Shown: positions 31,799 to 42,838, counted from the stretch's first letter. The stretch: 64,000 bases of DNA from Lunularia cruciata (GCA_948567375.1 OX419758.1:43529001-43593000); one strand, 5' to 3'. Numbers and translations: made by a program. Notes: generated by a model from the letters alone, not told the origin.

Positions 31799-32365
31799 TC
31801 ATCTTAGGACTTCTTGCACATGATTCACGTGTTCTGCCTCTGTCCTGCTATAGATTAAGATATCATATAAGAACACCACCACGGACCGATCCATTAGTCC
31901 TTCCAGCACCCGATGCATCTGATCCATGAAGACTGCTGGAGCATTAATGAGTCCAAAAGGAAGAACTCTCCACTCAAAATGTCCATACCTTGTGCAAAAG
32001 GCAGTCTTTTGCATGTCCTCTCCTTCAATAGGAATTTGCCAATAGCCGCTACAAAGATCTAGCTTGGAAAAGTAGTGTGCTCCACTTAGTTGATCAAGCA
32101 GGTCATCAATCCGAGGCAAGGGATATGCATTCTTCACGGTTTGCTTATTGAGTCCTCGGTAATCAATATAGAAACGAAGTCCTCCATCCTTCTTTGGAAC
32201 AAATAGTATTGGTGCTCTCCAAGGAGAGGTACTATGTTGTATGAAATCCTTCTCCAACAACTCTGTAAGTGTTGTTTGCAACTCGTCCAACTCCTTTGGT
32301 GAGAGCCGATATATTGGTCTACTCATTGGAGTACTCCCTGGGAATAACTTGATCTTGAAGGGCAT
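31799..32365 (-). pseudogene. Reverse transcriptase of B3
   Basis: 188 codons from [11 protein letters not shown] through [53 protein letters not shown] and [16 protein letters not shown] to the YXDD box, here [10 protein letters not shown], in which the first Asp is Tyr. That change would abolish catalysis. The frame ends at a TAG after VLR. Confidence 0.9.
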
Positions 32366-32368
32366 ACC

Positions 32369-33133
32369 TCAATCGGAGGGTAATCCCTTTGGCAAATCAT
32401 CCAGAAACACATCTGCAAACTCCTGAACTATCCGATCAACCATTGCTTGATGAGGCTCTTGGCCCTCCTCAGATTGTTCTTGTGCAATCGGCTTGATCCA
32501 CACCACGAATACAGACTTATCTTCCTCCAAAGCTTGCTCTATGGCTGCTTCATTAACAAACTTCCCTTCCAGGGACTCATCTCTTTTCCAAGCTTGCTCC
32601 ATGGTTGCCTTCTTGGCAGACTTCCCATCTTGGGACTCATCTCCTTTCCAGATTCGCTCTATGGCTACCTTCTCAAAAAACTTCCCATCTTGGGACTGAC
32701 TATTCTTAGGTGTCTTACTCAGAGGTGCCAGACAACCTAATTGGAAATTTCTACCTTGGTGTTGTACTTGAATTTGTAATTGGGTCCAATCAAATTGAAC
32801 CTTATGACGTTCAAGCCAAGGTAGACCCAAAATGATATCATAGTGTAGAGGTGCCACTATAAACCTCATACACTCCAAATACTCCTTCCCAATCTTGAAG
32901 GTAACAGGATGTGAGGTACGGAATGCAGAACCCTTTATACCATCCGCCATCATCAAACTACTTCCAAACATTGGCTTGATAGGAATACCCAATTCCTTTG
33001 CTACTTGCATAGACATGCAATTCTCTAAACTTCCAAAATCAACCAAAATCCTACAACCCCGATTAGATTTCATACCTTGCAAGTGAAGCAAATTTGCATA
33101 GGTCGAGCCTTCAATCCCATTGGAACTAATCAA
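32369..33133 (-). pseudogene. Protease and repeat-bearing linker of B3
   Basis: 254 codons. The protease motif is ILVDFGSLEN (D-F-G where D-S/T-G is usual) with the flap-side MMADG and ILGLPWLERH. A linker with three 20-residue repeats (32516-32695) follows, then the run into RT ([15 protein letters not shown]). A change at the C-terminal end (glycine to stop) separates it from RT. Confidence 0.88.
32516..32695 (-). repeat. Three 60 bp in-frame tandem repeats in B3 pol
   Basis: Each unit encodes 20 residues of the form S-x2-GKF...EQ..., for example SQDGKFFEKVAIERIWKGDE. The three units lie between protease and RT and keep the frame. The same three units are in B1 at 40781-40960, while B4 has one. 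Confidence 0.9.
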
Positions 33134-33149
33134 GCTCCCAATAGGCGGC

Positions 33150-34065
33150 TCAAAATCTCCTTCTGGGATTCTTTGTTTCCTTGATCATTCTGTTCCACAA
33201 ACTCCATCTGGGCAACTTGTTGAGGTCACCCATTCCTAAGTGGACATTCAGCAATGCAATGTCCAACTTGGCGACAATAAAAGCAACCTCCATTTTTTCA
33301 TCATCTTTCTCTATCTATTGTGCCTAGTGGTCTTTGTTGGATAGCATCAATCTCCATTGGTACCAATTCTTCCACTCGTACGTAGTGTATTGGTAGGCTT
33401 TGTGTAGGTCGAGGTCAAGACCAAGTTGTCGCAACCAAGGAATCAAAATGCTTAGCCAATTGCATGGCTTCTTCTATGTTTTGTGGCTCCCGCATGGTCA
33501 CCTCCAATTTGGTTTGTGACTTCAATCCTCACACAAATCGATCCAGAACTTCACCTTCTTGGATATCTGGAATTTGCATGATGATGTTCTAAAATTGTAT
33601 GATGTAGCTTCTCACTAAGCAATTCTGTCTCAACTCTGCCAATTTATCTCGTGTGGCTCGGATGGCATTTATAGTTTGAAATCGACCTAGTAATGCATCT
33701 TTGAATTTTGCCCATGTCAAAATTGGTGTTACAATTTGTCGTTCAGCTCTTTCTACTCGGAATCGCCATCAAAGTTTTGCCACGCCATCCAATTGGCTAA
33801 AAGCCAAGAGAATTTATTTCTGCTCGTCTTGAAGATTAGTGGCTTCAAAGTAACATTCGCAGTCAAACACCAAATTCTCCATTGTGCTTGGAAGATTCTT
33901 GCCTTCAAACACCTTGGATTTTGGAAATCAAATGCAATCTTCTCTATCTTGAACTGGCACTCTTTTTATCTATTCTTGTCGTTGCTGGTCTCATTTATCC
34001 AACAATCAAGTAAGATGCTTGATTTGTTGTTGCATTGCAAGGATAACATCCGGTATTGCTGCCAT
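33150..34065 (-). pseudogene. Gag of B3
   Basis: Start ATG at 34065-34063 (MAAIPDVILAMQQQIKHL). The region RYFEATNLQDE, LDGVAKLWW-type motif and a CX2CX4HX4C knuckle near 33265-33310 identify a Ty3 gag. Several stops interrupt it. Confidence 0.82.
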
Positions 34066-34323
34066 TGCTAGAACTCTATTCCACTACCCTCAATTTATCT
34101 AGTTGATTAACACATAGATATAACATGTCCACCGTTCTCCATAAGTTACAACTAGAAGTTTCAAGGGTTCCTCTGACACGGTGATCATATGTAGAAAATC
34201 CTACCCAAAGTGCAAGGTGATGAATTGTGTGAAATGATGCTTTGGTAATATCTGGACATGAAAGTCCCAATGGTTTGGCAGAAGTGGATTTGGTGGTCCA
34301 TAAATTCCATCCATCCCATTCTT

Positions 34324-34335
34324 GCTCTGATACCA
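34324..34335 (-). promoter_or_regulatory. Primer-binding site of B3 (initiator Met tRNA)
   Basis: TGGTATCAGAGC on the minus strand, one base inside the LTR. This is the complement of the plant initiator tRNA-Met 3' end, used by many plant LTR elements. Confidence 0.93.
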
Positions 34336-34336
34336 A

Positions 34337-34759
34337 TGTAAAAGACCAAAACCAAGGAGAGAAATAAGAGAATGGAAACTCATATTGGGACACTTGAATG
34401 AGGGAAAACTCCAAATTCCTAGCATGAGCTTTGGCTTTGGTATTGATAGGTAGCATACAAGACCCTTGAAGCTTCTCAAGAAGCTTCCTTGAGTCACTTT
34501 CTTCGAGTGCAAGCCAAGTTAACCAGGAAACTTCTCAAGAAGCTTCTTTCTAGAAGCCACCTACTTGGCATGCAAGCTAAGATAGTTAGAAGCTTCTAGA
34601 AGCTTCCTTCTAGAAGCTACCTACTTAGGGTGCAAGTTAACTAGTTGGGAAGCTTCCCAAGAAGCTTCTTAGATGCTTCTAGAATATTCTAGGTTATTTT
34701 GTCTTATTCTCTACTTCGGAAGCCCGACTAACTTTGTCGCTAAACTCCATATTGTTACA
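34337..34759 (-). repeat. 5' LTR of B3
   Basis: 423 bp, TGTAACAATATGG...CTTTTACA on the minus strand. Contains the GAAGCTTC array and a perfect four-unit heat-shock element GAAgcTTCtaGAAgcTTC at 34589-34606. TATA box in the same relative place as in B1. Flank beyond the LTR is CTCGT (34760-34764). Confidence 0.93.
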
Positions 34760-37218
34760 CTCGTACTAGGAACTAGAACCTTGATGGGAAGTCTTTGAGA
34801 GTGGAGATAGCTTGTGGACCCTAAGACTTTAATTTACAAGTTAGGACTTGTTAACCCAAAGTCTCTAAGTAGAATGTTAATGCAAACAAGGCTTGGACTA
34901 CATCCTCTATATGGCCTAGGATATGGGTATGATTTGTCAATGATGGAAAGAGACATGGAAGAAAAGTGGTTGCGACCTCTCCTAAAGCTATGTAGTAAGC
35001 AATGGCAAATATGGGTTCCCCTTTCCATGTGCCCTTGGAAGATGCTAATTGGCTGGAATCCTTTGTGGTAGTATGGTGGCTATACAACAAAGGTGTCTCT
35101 ATGCCATAGAAAGTGCAGACAAATGGGATCAATGAAAGGATTTGATAATTTTTTGAGTAAAGAACACAAAAGAAAGCTAGACAAGAAATGGTAGCACTGT
35201 GTGCTACCATTGAAGGCATTAGAGATATCAACTTGTGTGGTTGAACACAAAACAAAGTTAACAAATGGTATTGAAGTCATGGGAGATTTTATCTTGGACA
35301 ACCATCCAGATGTGATAGATGTCCAAGGACTCTCTAATGCTAGCATTAACCATCTTGCAACCACTTGAAAATGGCAAATTTGTGTGGAAACAAAAAGGAT
35401 TAAAAGGAGTGTTGAATCTATGAACAAATAATACATGAGACTCAAACATCTCCAATAATAAGAGAGCAAACACCAGATGTATTCTTTGAAAGAATAAGAA
35501 AGTAAGATGTGCCAAATAAACAAGCGCTTCTAGAGAGACAAGACTCAAGATAATATGCTAATACAATAAATATATTAAAATGTGCTAATATAATAAAAAG
35601 AAAAGAGAAGGCAAAAGTTAGTTAGTCTCAAGAATATAGTTAGTCTCAAGAAAGACAATCATGTAGATGCTCAAAAACCATTACCAATTTTTCTCTTGTT
35701 GAGACATAGAGAATGGAGTAAAGCATGAGTTAAGGACTCTAATAGTTGTAGCTCCTCATTTGGGTGATACTCATAGAAGATAGATAGAAGATCCTCAATG
35801 ATAGCTGGATAGAGAGTCTATAAGGCAGATGAAAGGTTTATAAAGAAGTGTGTTATCCAAGAGGATGATAATGTTTGGGCTGCAAATCTACACCAACTTG
35901 AGCTAACCTCAAGGATCAATACAAATGGCAATGTTTTAAAGATAGAGCATAGATTGTGGGAACTCTACAATCCTCTTGGTTTTTGCTTGGACCGTAAGGT
36001 GTACTCATCTTATAGAGCTGATCAATCTCCTCCCAAAAACCTATGAATCCTAGAAGGTGGTCTCTTGATGTCTTGATGGACTTTGTGGGCTAAAAGGAGT
36101 AAAGTCCATTGCAAGAAGATGGCTAATAAGGTCCAAATAGAGATAACTCTCCTTTGGTCATCTACCAAGATTGCTTGTAATAGTAAGGAGAGCATGGAGC
36201 ACACTAGGTGACATAAAGGCAAAATGATCCTAGTATACATAGAAGGTTTAGGTAAACCTAGCAAGAATGCTTAAATAGGGTCAAGAAATTATAACTATAA
36301 GTATGAGTCTAGTCAGACTTGGATAGAGAGTACATGAGTACATAGAAGATTGTGGGGTAGATGGAGAGGTAATCGTTGCCCTCATCCTTAAACATCTTGA
36401 TCTCTCCCAATGTTGTGCTAGGCAAATTCTCCTCTCTCCTCTCTCTTCCCCTCTTATGGTGACATTCTTAAACAAGATTATGTGTGTTGTTAGTGAGGTG
36501 TTATATGTAGATAAGGTAAGGATGCAAGGGAAGAATGTGATCTTGTAGTGGCGGTAGGCTTGTATAGCTACAAGGAGAGTTCATGACAAGGAGATCAAGA
36601 ATGGATGTGACAACAAATGTGATGTCTTCATAAGAGAATCAGATTGTGTATGTTCTTCCTTGGGGAGTGGAAAGGATATAACAAGGAGACAGAAGGGACT
36701 CCATTGAGAGAGACCTTAGCCATGGTATGTGTGTGTTAGAAATTCTATATACGATCTACTTCCTAATCACATATAAGTGGTATGGTGTAAAGTTAAGAGT
36801 ATCACCTATGGTAGTCCCTTTAATTTCTTGTGCCAAAGAACAAATGGAGGGAAAAGTTTCCTATTGCAAGAATGCACTTACAAAAACATAAAAGAAAAAT
36901 ATATGTTCAAAAAGTGGCATATACCAAGCAAAATATGTGCACCTAAAAAGTAAAGGAATAAAAGGAGGAAAAAATATGGAGAAATTATAGAAAAGAACAA
37001 ATAAGAGATGTGAGAAGGGTTTACCTACAACCCTTAGTCTCACTCCTCCATAAATGCTTTAATACCCACCACCCACTAGGTGCTTCTAACAACCACTATC
37101 ACCACTCTAATAAAGTTTGGAAAATTGGGTCTGACTTTAGACCCTTAAATCATCTCCAAGAAACACCAGAATGTGAAATGTTATTCCAATTAAGATTTGA
37201 AAGCATTTACCTCTCAAT
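34760..37218. other. Unassigned DNA between two retroelement layers
   Basis: No retroelement domain, tRNA or recognisable gene. The minus-strand frames at 34851-35548 (96-147 codons, overlapping) and the others are shorter than 150 codons and have biased, hydrophobic composition typical of T-rich DNA. A 77-codon open stretch at 35813-36046 looks more protein-like (separate entry). Not resolved whether this is old transposon or host intergenic DNA. Confidence 0.5.
35813..36046 (+). pseudogene. Possible exon or transposon remnant, unknown
   Basis: Open for 77 codons between TAG (35810) and TGA (36044). Residues include KADERFIKKCVIQEDDNVWA, LHQLELTSRINTNGNVLKIE and HRLWELYNPLGFCLDRKVYS, which look like real protein. 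There is no ATG at the beginning. I cannot assign a family. Confidence 0.3.
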
Positions 37219-37644
37219 AAGTATAATATCATCAGCTATAGGTGAAAATTGGCTTGGTAATATCTTAAGAGATGTTATACATAATGATCTAAGTAGATCA
37301 AATAGAGGAGTAACCAAAAGTTACTTCCACTAATAGGGTAGAGGTAAAACATACACCAAAAACTTATACTTCAAGTTTGTCTCATCAAGATCTTTCAAAC
37401 TATACCTCTTCTATGCTATTTTGAGCTTCTTACAAAAGTATTCCTAAAATATTCCCTTTTGGTCAAACTTGTTTGACCAACCAAATAGAACAAGGGTTGA
37501 CTTGTTACCAATCCATTATCTAATCTAAGGATGTAGCTCCCTTGGAGATCTCTTTGCTATATAATAAAAACAAAGTGTTCCTTTGGGGCATCTGAGTTTT
37601 TTTAGAGGGTTAATTGTATATGCTTCTATCTTCAAGATATTACA
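37219..37644 (+). repeat. Family C LTR, probable 5' LTR of C3
   Basis: Aligns with LTR C of C1 and with 48979-49530, for example cttggtaatatcttaaga and ctaagtagatcaaatagagg. The start is read at gtataatatc and the end at gatattaca. The expected primer site directly after it is not recognisable. Confidence 0.65.
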
Positions 37645-38731
37645 ATTACAATCCTTTCTAATTGCAACTAGAAGTGCCAAATTGCACTTGATACTAGGAT
37701 CTTCCAATAGTGCATAAATTTGATCCAATCTAATCACCTTAATGCTTAATCTAGTTGATAAATCCCTAATGTCATTAAATCTCTAATCCAATTAATTATC
37801 TTGTTTGTATATCCCTAATATTATGGCTAAATCTCTCCAATATTAAATTCTACACAAGCTTATAGAAGTTCTATACCTAGATAACAAATCCATGCAAGCT
37901 CATAGAAATTATATCCCAATAGTCATATTTTCATACTTTTTATCACGACTCTAGGTCTATAGATGGGTTTCCTTCCACTATAATTCTATCATCCTCTATC
38001 AATTCCAGCTCTTGATCACTTCATCTCTATACTCTCTTGCTTGATCTCTCTCCATCATTAGGTAGGTATAATCCAAAACTTTATTAATCAATCCTCCTAA
38101 ATGCCAAACCTCACTTGATGTACTCAATGGAGGTATTTCAATAATGGTCTTTACAAGTAGACCTCATCTACCCATAAATTCCTTGAGCTCAGCATGTAAA
38201 AGGAAGTGTCTCAAAAAAGGAAACTCTTGCAAAATACTTTATGTGTATCTAATCACTATACATGCTACTTTTTTTTTCTTGCACATGACAAATTTTACAT
38301 GCCTAAATCAAGGCCGACCTCTTATATGACTTGATTATTTAGAATGTGATTAAAAGACTCTAAACTGAATGCTTGTGGCAATGGGAGAACTTGTTTAATC
38401 ACTTTGAGAATTTGACTTGATCTTTGTCCTTTGAGAGTTTGAATTGAACCTTGTGTCCCCCACTTTTTCCCCTCCTTTAGCTTCCTTAATGCCATAGCTA
38501 ATGTAGGGATTCCTCACATGGTTAATGGTTTGGTAGTTAATAATCAGAAGAATCAAGTTAGAAGAATGTTGTGATGTCATTTGTAGTGCCAAAGCTAGTT
38601 TGCTTAGATGTTGAAGTGGTAGTATTAGTAGTCATAGTTATTTCAATAGTTTCTCATGGACTACTTGATGGCAGCTAGATTTCATGTTGGGGCTATTGAT
38701 CACATAGTGAGACCAACCATCACTTGCACCA
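37645..38731. other. Leader-like DNA before B1
   Basis: About 1.1 kb of AT-rich DNA without domains; under the C3 model it would be the untranslated leader. It ends in the 5 bp CACCA next to the B1 LTR. Confidence 0.4.
38727..38731. repeat. Target-site duplication of B1, left copy
   Basis: CACCA directly before the 5' LTR; the partner at 44358-44362 is CACTA. One C to T change separates the two, which fits a 5 bp duplication followed by mutation. Confidence 0.75.
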
Positions 38732-38822
38732 TGTAACAATATGGAGTTTAGCGACAAAGTCAGTCAGGCTCACGAAGTAGCACATAAGACAAATTAGCCT
38801 AGAATACTCCGGAAGTATCTAG

Positions 38823-39012
38823 GAAGCTTCTTGGTTAGCTTAGCTTGCACCTTAAGTAAGTAGCTTCTAGAAGAAAGCTTCTAGAAGCTTCCAACTAGCT
38901 TAGCTTGCACGCCAAGTAGGCGGCTTCTAGAAGGAAGCTTCTTGAGAAGCTTCCTAGTTAACTTGGCTTGCACTCTAAGAAAGCGGCTTGAGGAAGCTTC
39001 TTGAGAAGCTTC
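38823..39012 (+). promoter_or_regulatory. Heat-shock-element array in B1 5' LTR
   Basis: GAAGCTTC occurs at 38823, 38884, 38934, 38946, 38993 and 39005. A canonical three-unit element TTCnnGAAnnTTC is at 38879-38891. The last GAAGCTTC ends 21 bp before the TATA box. Heat-shock factors bind inverted nGAAn units; ONSEN of Arabidopsis is a precedent. The function is inferred, not shown. Confidence 0.6.
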
Positions 39013-39033
39013 TCAAGGGCCTTGTATGCTACC

Positions 39034-39041
39034 TATAAATA
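39034..39041 (+). promoter_or_regulatory. TATA box of B1 5' LTR
   Basis: TATAAATA after CTACC. Repeated at 44246-44253 in the 3' LTR. Confidence 0.75.
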
Positions 39042-39146
39042 CCAAAGCCAAAGCTCATGCTAGGCATTGGGAGTTTTCCCTCATTCAAGTGTCCCAATGT
39101 GAGTTTCCATTCTCCTATTTCTCTCCTCGGTTTCGGTCTTTTACAT

Positions 39147-39158
39147 TGGTATCAGAGC
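39147..39158 (+). promoter_or_regulatory. Primer-binding site of B1 (initiator Met tRNA)
   Basis: TGGTATCAGAGC, one base after the LTR end; 12 bases complementary to plant initiator tRNA-Met. Confidence 0.95.
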
Positions 39159-39416
39159 AAGAATGGGATGGATGGAATTTATGGACCACCAAATCCACTT
39201 CCGCCAAACCATTGGGACTTTCATATCCAGATGTTACCAAAGCATCATTTCACACAATTCATCACCTCACGCTTTGGGCAAGATTTTCTACATATGATCA
39301 CCGTGTCAGAGGAACCCTTGATACTTCCAGTTGTAACTTATGGAGAACGGTGGACGTGTTGTATCTATGTGTTAATCAACTAGATAAATTGAGGGTAGTG
39401 GAATAGAGTAGTAGCG

Positions 39417-40269
39417 ATGGCGGCAATACCGGATGTTATCCTTGCAATGCAACAACAAATCGAGCATCTTAGTTGATTTTTGGATGAACAAGACCAATAA
39501 CAACGAGAACAGATAGACAAAGCGCTAGTTTGAGATGGAGAAGATCGCATTCAATTTCCGAAACCCAAGGTGTTTGAAGGCAAGAATCTTCCAGGCATAG
39601 TGGAGAATTTTGTGTTTGACTGTGAACGTTACTTTGAAGCCACCAATCTTCAAGATGAGCGAAAATAAATTCTCTTGGCTTCTAGCCAGTTGGATGGCAT
39701 GGCAAAACTTTGGTGGCAATTCCGAGTAGAAAGAGCTGAACGACATATTGTTACACCAATTTTGACATGGGCAGAATTCAAGGATGCAATATTTGGTCGA
39801 TTTTAGACTATAAATGCCACCCGAGCTGCACGAGATAAATTGGCGGAGTTGAGGCAGATTGGCTCTGTGAGAAGCTATATCACACAATTTCAGAATATCA
39901 TCATGCAAATTCCAGATATCCAAGAAGGTGAAGTTCTAGATCAATTTGTGCGAGGATTGAAGTCACGAACCAGATTGGAGGTGACCATGCGAGAGCCATA
40001 GAACGTAGAAGAAGCCATGCAATTGGCTGAGCATTTTGATTCCTTAGTTGCGACAACTTGGTCTCGACCTTGACCTACACAAAACCTACCTATACCACGA
40101 GTGGAAGAACCGGTACCAATGGAGATTGATGCCATCCAACAAAGACCACTTGGCACAGTAGATAGGGAAAGATTACGACAAAATGGAGGTTGCTTTTATT
40201 GTTGCCAAGTTGGACATTGCATTGCTGAATGTCCACTTAGGAATGGGCGACCTCGACAAGTTGCCTAGA
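39417..40269 (+). pseudogene. Gag of B1
   Basis: ATG at 39417 (MAAIPDVILAMQQQIEHL). Typical gag segments follow: KPKVFEGKNLPGIVENF, LDGMAKLWWQF and TWAEFKDAIFGRF, then FVRGLKSRTRLEV. A zinc knuckle is at 40191-40232. At least six stops interrupt the frame, several of them TAG or TGA at Gln, Trp or Arg positions. Confidence 0.9.
40191..40232 (+). other. Zinc knuckle of B1 gag
   Basis: CFYCCQVGHCIAEC, CX2CX4HX4C. Followed by RPRQ and a stop. Confidence 0.92.
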
Positions 40270-40342
40270 TGGAGTTTGTAGAACAAAATGATCAAGGAAA
40301 CAAAGAATCCCTATAGGAGATTTTGAGCCGCCTACTGGAAGC

Positions 40343-41017
40343 TTGATTAGTTCCAATGGGATTGAAGGCTCGACCTATGCAATTTTGCTTCACTTGCAAG
40401 GTACGATATCTAATTGGGGTTGTAGGATTTTGGTTGATTTTGGAAGTTCAGAGAATTGCATATCTATGCAAGTAGCAAAGGAATTGGGTATTCCTATCAA
40501 GCCAGCGATTGGAAGTAGTTTGATGATGGCGGATGGTAGAAAAGGTTCTGCATTCCGCACCTCGCATCCTGTTACCTTCAAAATTGGGAAGGAGTATTTG
40601 GAGTGTATGAGGTTTGTAGTGGCACCTCTACACTATGATATCATTTTGGGTCTACCTTGGCTTGAACGTCATAAGGTTCAATTTGATTGGACCCGACGTC
40701 AAATTCAAGTACAACACCAAGGTAGGAATTTCCGATTAGGTTGTTTGGCACCTCTGAGTAAGACACCTAAGAATAGTCAGTCCCAAGATGGGAAGTTTGT
40801 TGAGAAGGTAGCCATAGAGCAAATCTGGAAGGGAAATGAGTCCCAAGATGGGAAGTTTGCCAAGAAGGCAACCATGGAGCAAGCTTGGAAGAGAGATGAG
40901 TCCCTGGAAGGGAAGTTTGTTAATGAAGCAGCCATAGAGCAAGCTTTGGAGGAAGATAAGTTTGTATTCGTGGTGTGGATCAAGCCGATTGCACAAGAAC
41001 AATCTGAGGAGGGCTAG
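40343..41017 (+). pseudogene. Protease and linker of B1
   Basis: The frame has ILVDFGSSENCISMQ (D-F-G at the catalytic site), the flap MMADGRKG, and ILGLPWLERHKVQFDW. Three 20-residue repeats (40781-40960) precede the RT. The frame ends with a TAG at 41015 where the sister copy reads on. No ATG; it is a segment of a polyprotein and starts at a TTG by convention only. Confidence 0.9.
40781..40960 (+). repeat. Three 60 bp in-frame tandem repeats in B1 pol
   Basis: Units begin SQDGKFVEKV, SQDGKFAKKA and SLEGKFVNEA, each 20 codons. They are strongly charged. B3 carries the same three, B4 a single unit. Confidence 0.92.
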
Positions 41018-42166
41018 GTGCTACATCAAGCAACGATTGATCGGATAGTTCAGGAGTTTGCAAATGTGTTTCCGGATGATCTGCCAAAGGGATTACCCTC
41101 TGATCGAGGTATGCCTTTCAAGATCAAGTTATTGCCAGGGAGTACTCCAGTGAGTAGACCAATCTATTGGCTCTCACCAAAGGAGTTGGAGGAGTTGCAA
41201 ACAACACTTACAGAGTTGTTGGAGAAGGATTTCATACGACATAGTACCTCTCCGTGGGGAGCACCGGTACTATTTGTTCCAAAGAAGGATGGAGGACTTT
41301 GTTTCTGTATTGATTACCGTGGGCTCAATAATCAAACCGTGAAGAATGCATATCCCTTGCCTCGGATCAATGACCTGCTTGATCAATTAAGTAGAGCACG
41401 CTACTTTTCCAAGCTAGATCTTCGTAGCGGCTATTGGCAAATTCCTATTGAAGGAGAGGATGTGCAAAAGACTGCCTTTCGCACAAGGTATGGACATTTT
41501 GAGTGCAGAGTTCTACCTTTCGGACTCACTAATGCTCTTGCAGTCTTCATGGATCAGATGCATCAAGTGTTGGAGGGACTATTGGATCAGTCCATGGTAG
41601 TGTTCTTAGATGATATCTTAATCTATAGTAGGATAGAGGCAGAACACAAGAATCATGTGCAAGAAGTCCTAAGACAACTACGACAGTGGAAATTTTACTG
41701 CAAGAAGTCAAAGTGTGCTTTTTGGCAGAAGGAGGTTACTTTCTTGGGTCATAAGATCTCATCAGAGGGGATCAAGATAGAAGAAGAGAAGATCAAGGCC
41801 ATTACTGATTGGCCTACCCCGAAGGATGCTACCAAAGTACGAGCATTCAATGGATTGGCCAGTTTCTACCGACGGTTCATCCACTATTATGCTCACGTGG
41901 CTGCACCATTGACTGACCTCTTGGGAAAGAACTCGAGCTTCCAATGGACCACCAAGCATGAAGAAGCATTCCAGAAGTTAAAGCATATGGTGTCTTCAAG
42001 ACCCATTCTTCAACCATATGATCCTCAACTACCTTGTGTGGTTAATTTTGATGCTTCTAACTTTGCAATTGGAGTTGTGTTGCAACAAGAATTTCTAGAT
42101 GGACTACATCCTATTGCCTTTGTGTCTCGCCAACTAAATATAGCTGAAAGAAATTACTCTGCTTGA
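41018..42166 (+). pseudogene. Reverse transcriptase of B1 (longest B frame)
   Basis: 382 codons: [99 protein letters not shown] and the catalytic [10 protein letters not shown], then the thumb and the first part of RNase H ([17 protein letters not shown]; first Asp of the DASN motif present). It ends at a TGA in the Gln-Asp-Gln region. The RT itself is intact. Confidence 0.93.
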
Positions 42167-42835
42167 GATTGGGAACAACTTGCAATGGTATATGCCACCA
42201 AGGTATGGAGGCATCATCTCTTGGGGAAACAAGTGATCATGCAAACTGATCACAAGCCATTGTTGCAGACCTTATACCTAGAGCACATGAAGATTCAACA
42301 TCATCAATGGGAAGAGCAACTCTAATTGTTTGACATCAAACTTGAGTACAAACCAGGTCGGTTCCATGTCATCCTTGATGCTCTATCACGACGACCTGAT
42401 TTGAAGTCTCTTCTTCTCATCACGGCAACAATTACAACGGTGTCAATTGATCCCAAGATTCATAACAAGTTTTGGTTAGCTCTACAGCAAGATCCCTTCT
42501 TCCAAATGGTACATGGTCGGCTAACAATAGGTGACAAGGAGTACAACACCTTCTCCTTCAAGGAAGGCCTTCTATTCCATGCGGACCGGATCTATGTTCC
42601 AGCCAAAGGTGATCTTCGACTTGTGCGCCTTCAAGAAGCCCATGATTTACCCATCGCTGGTCACATGGATGTGGATAAGACCTTGGGTACCCTCCAATGT
42701 CAATGGCGGTGGCCCAACATGACACAAGATGTTCAAGAATTTGTCCAATTGTGTGAGAGCTGCCAACGTAACAAGGCCAACAACCAGAAGCCGGGTGGAC
42801 TCCTTCAACCGCTTGCCGTTCCATCAGCTTGTTAG
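42167..42835 (+). pseudogene. RNase H end and integrase zinc domain of B1
   Basis: After the stop, TKVWRHHLLGKQVIMQTDHK, then a second stop before LFDIKLEYKPGRFHVI. The integrase zinc domain is HDLPIAGH plus CESCQRNKA. The 42326-42835 frame ends at a TAG where Trp would be expected (before EHVSLD). Confidence 0.9.
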
Positions 42836-42838
42836 GAG

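Larger units (their letters stand above)
30889..34759 (-). mobile_element. Family B copy B3, 5' part
   Basis: 5' LTR, initiator-Met primer site, gag, protease, RT and RNase H on the minus strand; integrase and the 3' LTR are missing because the A2 LTR begins at 30888. The coding part is better preserved than in B2 and B4. Confidence 0.92.
38732..39145 (+). repeat. 5' LTR of B1
   Basis: TGTAACAATATGG...CTTTTACA, 414 bp. It has six copies of the palindrome GAAGCTTC between 38823 and 39012 and the TATA box TATAAATA at 39034-39041. The transcript would begin about 30 bp after the TATA box. Confidence 0.96.

Noticed and set aside
32493-32740. Plus-strand frames over the B3 pol linker
   Set aside because: Antisense shadows of the three 60 bp repeats; the minus strand has the protease-RT reading.
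30889-34759. B3 as the missing upstream half of B2
   Set aside because: Both contain the RT and RNase H region, so they are separate copies.
34851-35548. Overlapping minus-strand frames of 96-147 codons
   Set aside because: Composition is hydrophobic and Phe/Leu/Ser-rich as expected from T-rich DNA; no domain, and two frames overlap without either being favoured.
39026-39406. 126-codon frame over the end of the B1 5' LTR (also 34076-34456, minus)
   Set aside because: It crosses the LTR end and primer site, so it cannot be a separate gene of the element; the similarity between the two copies is that of the LTR and leader.
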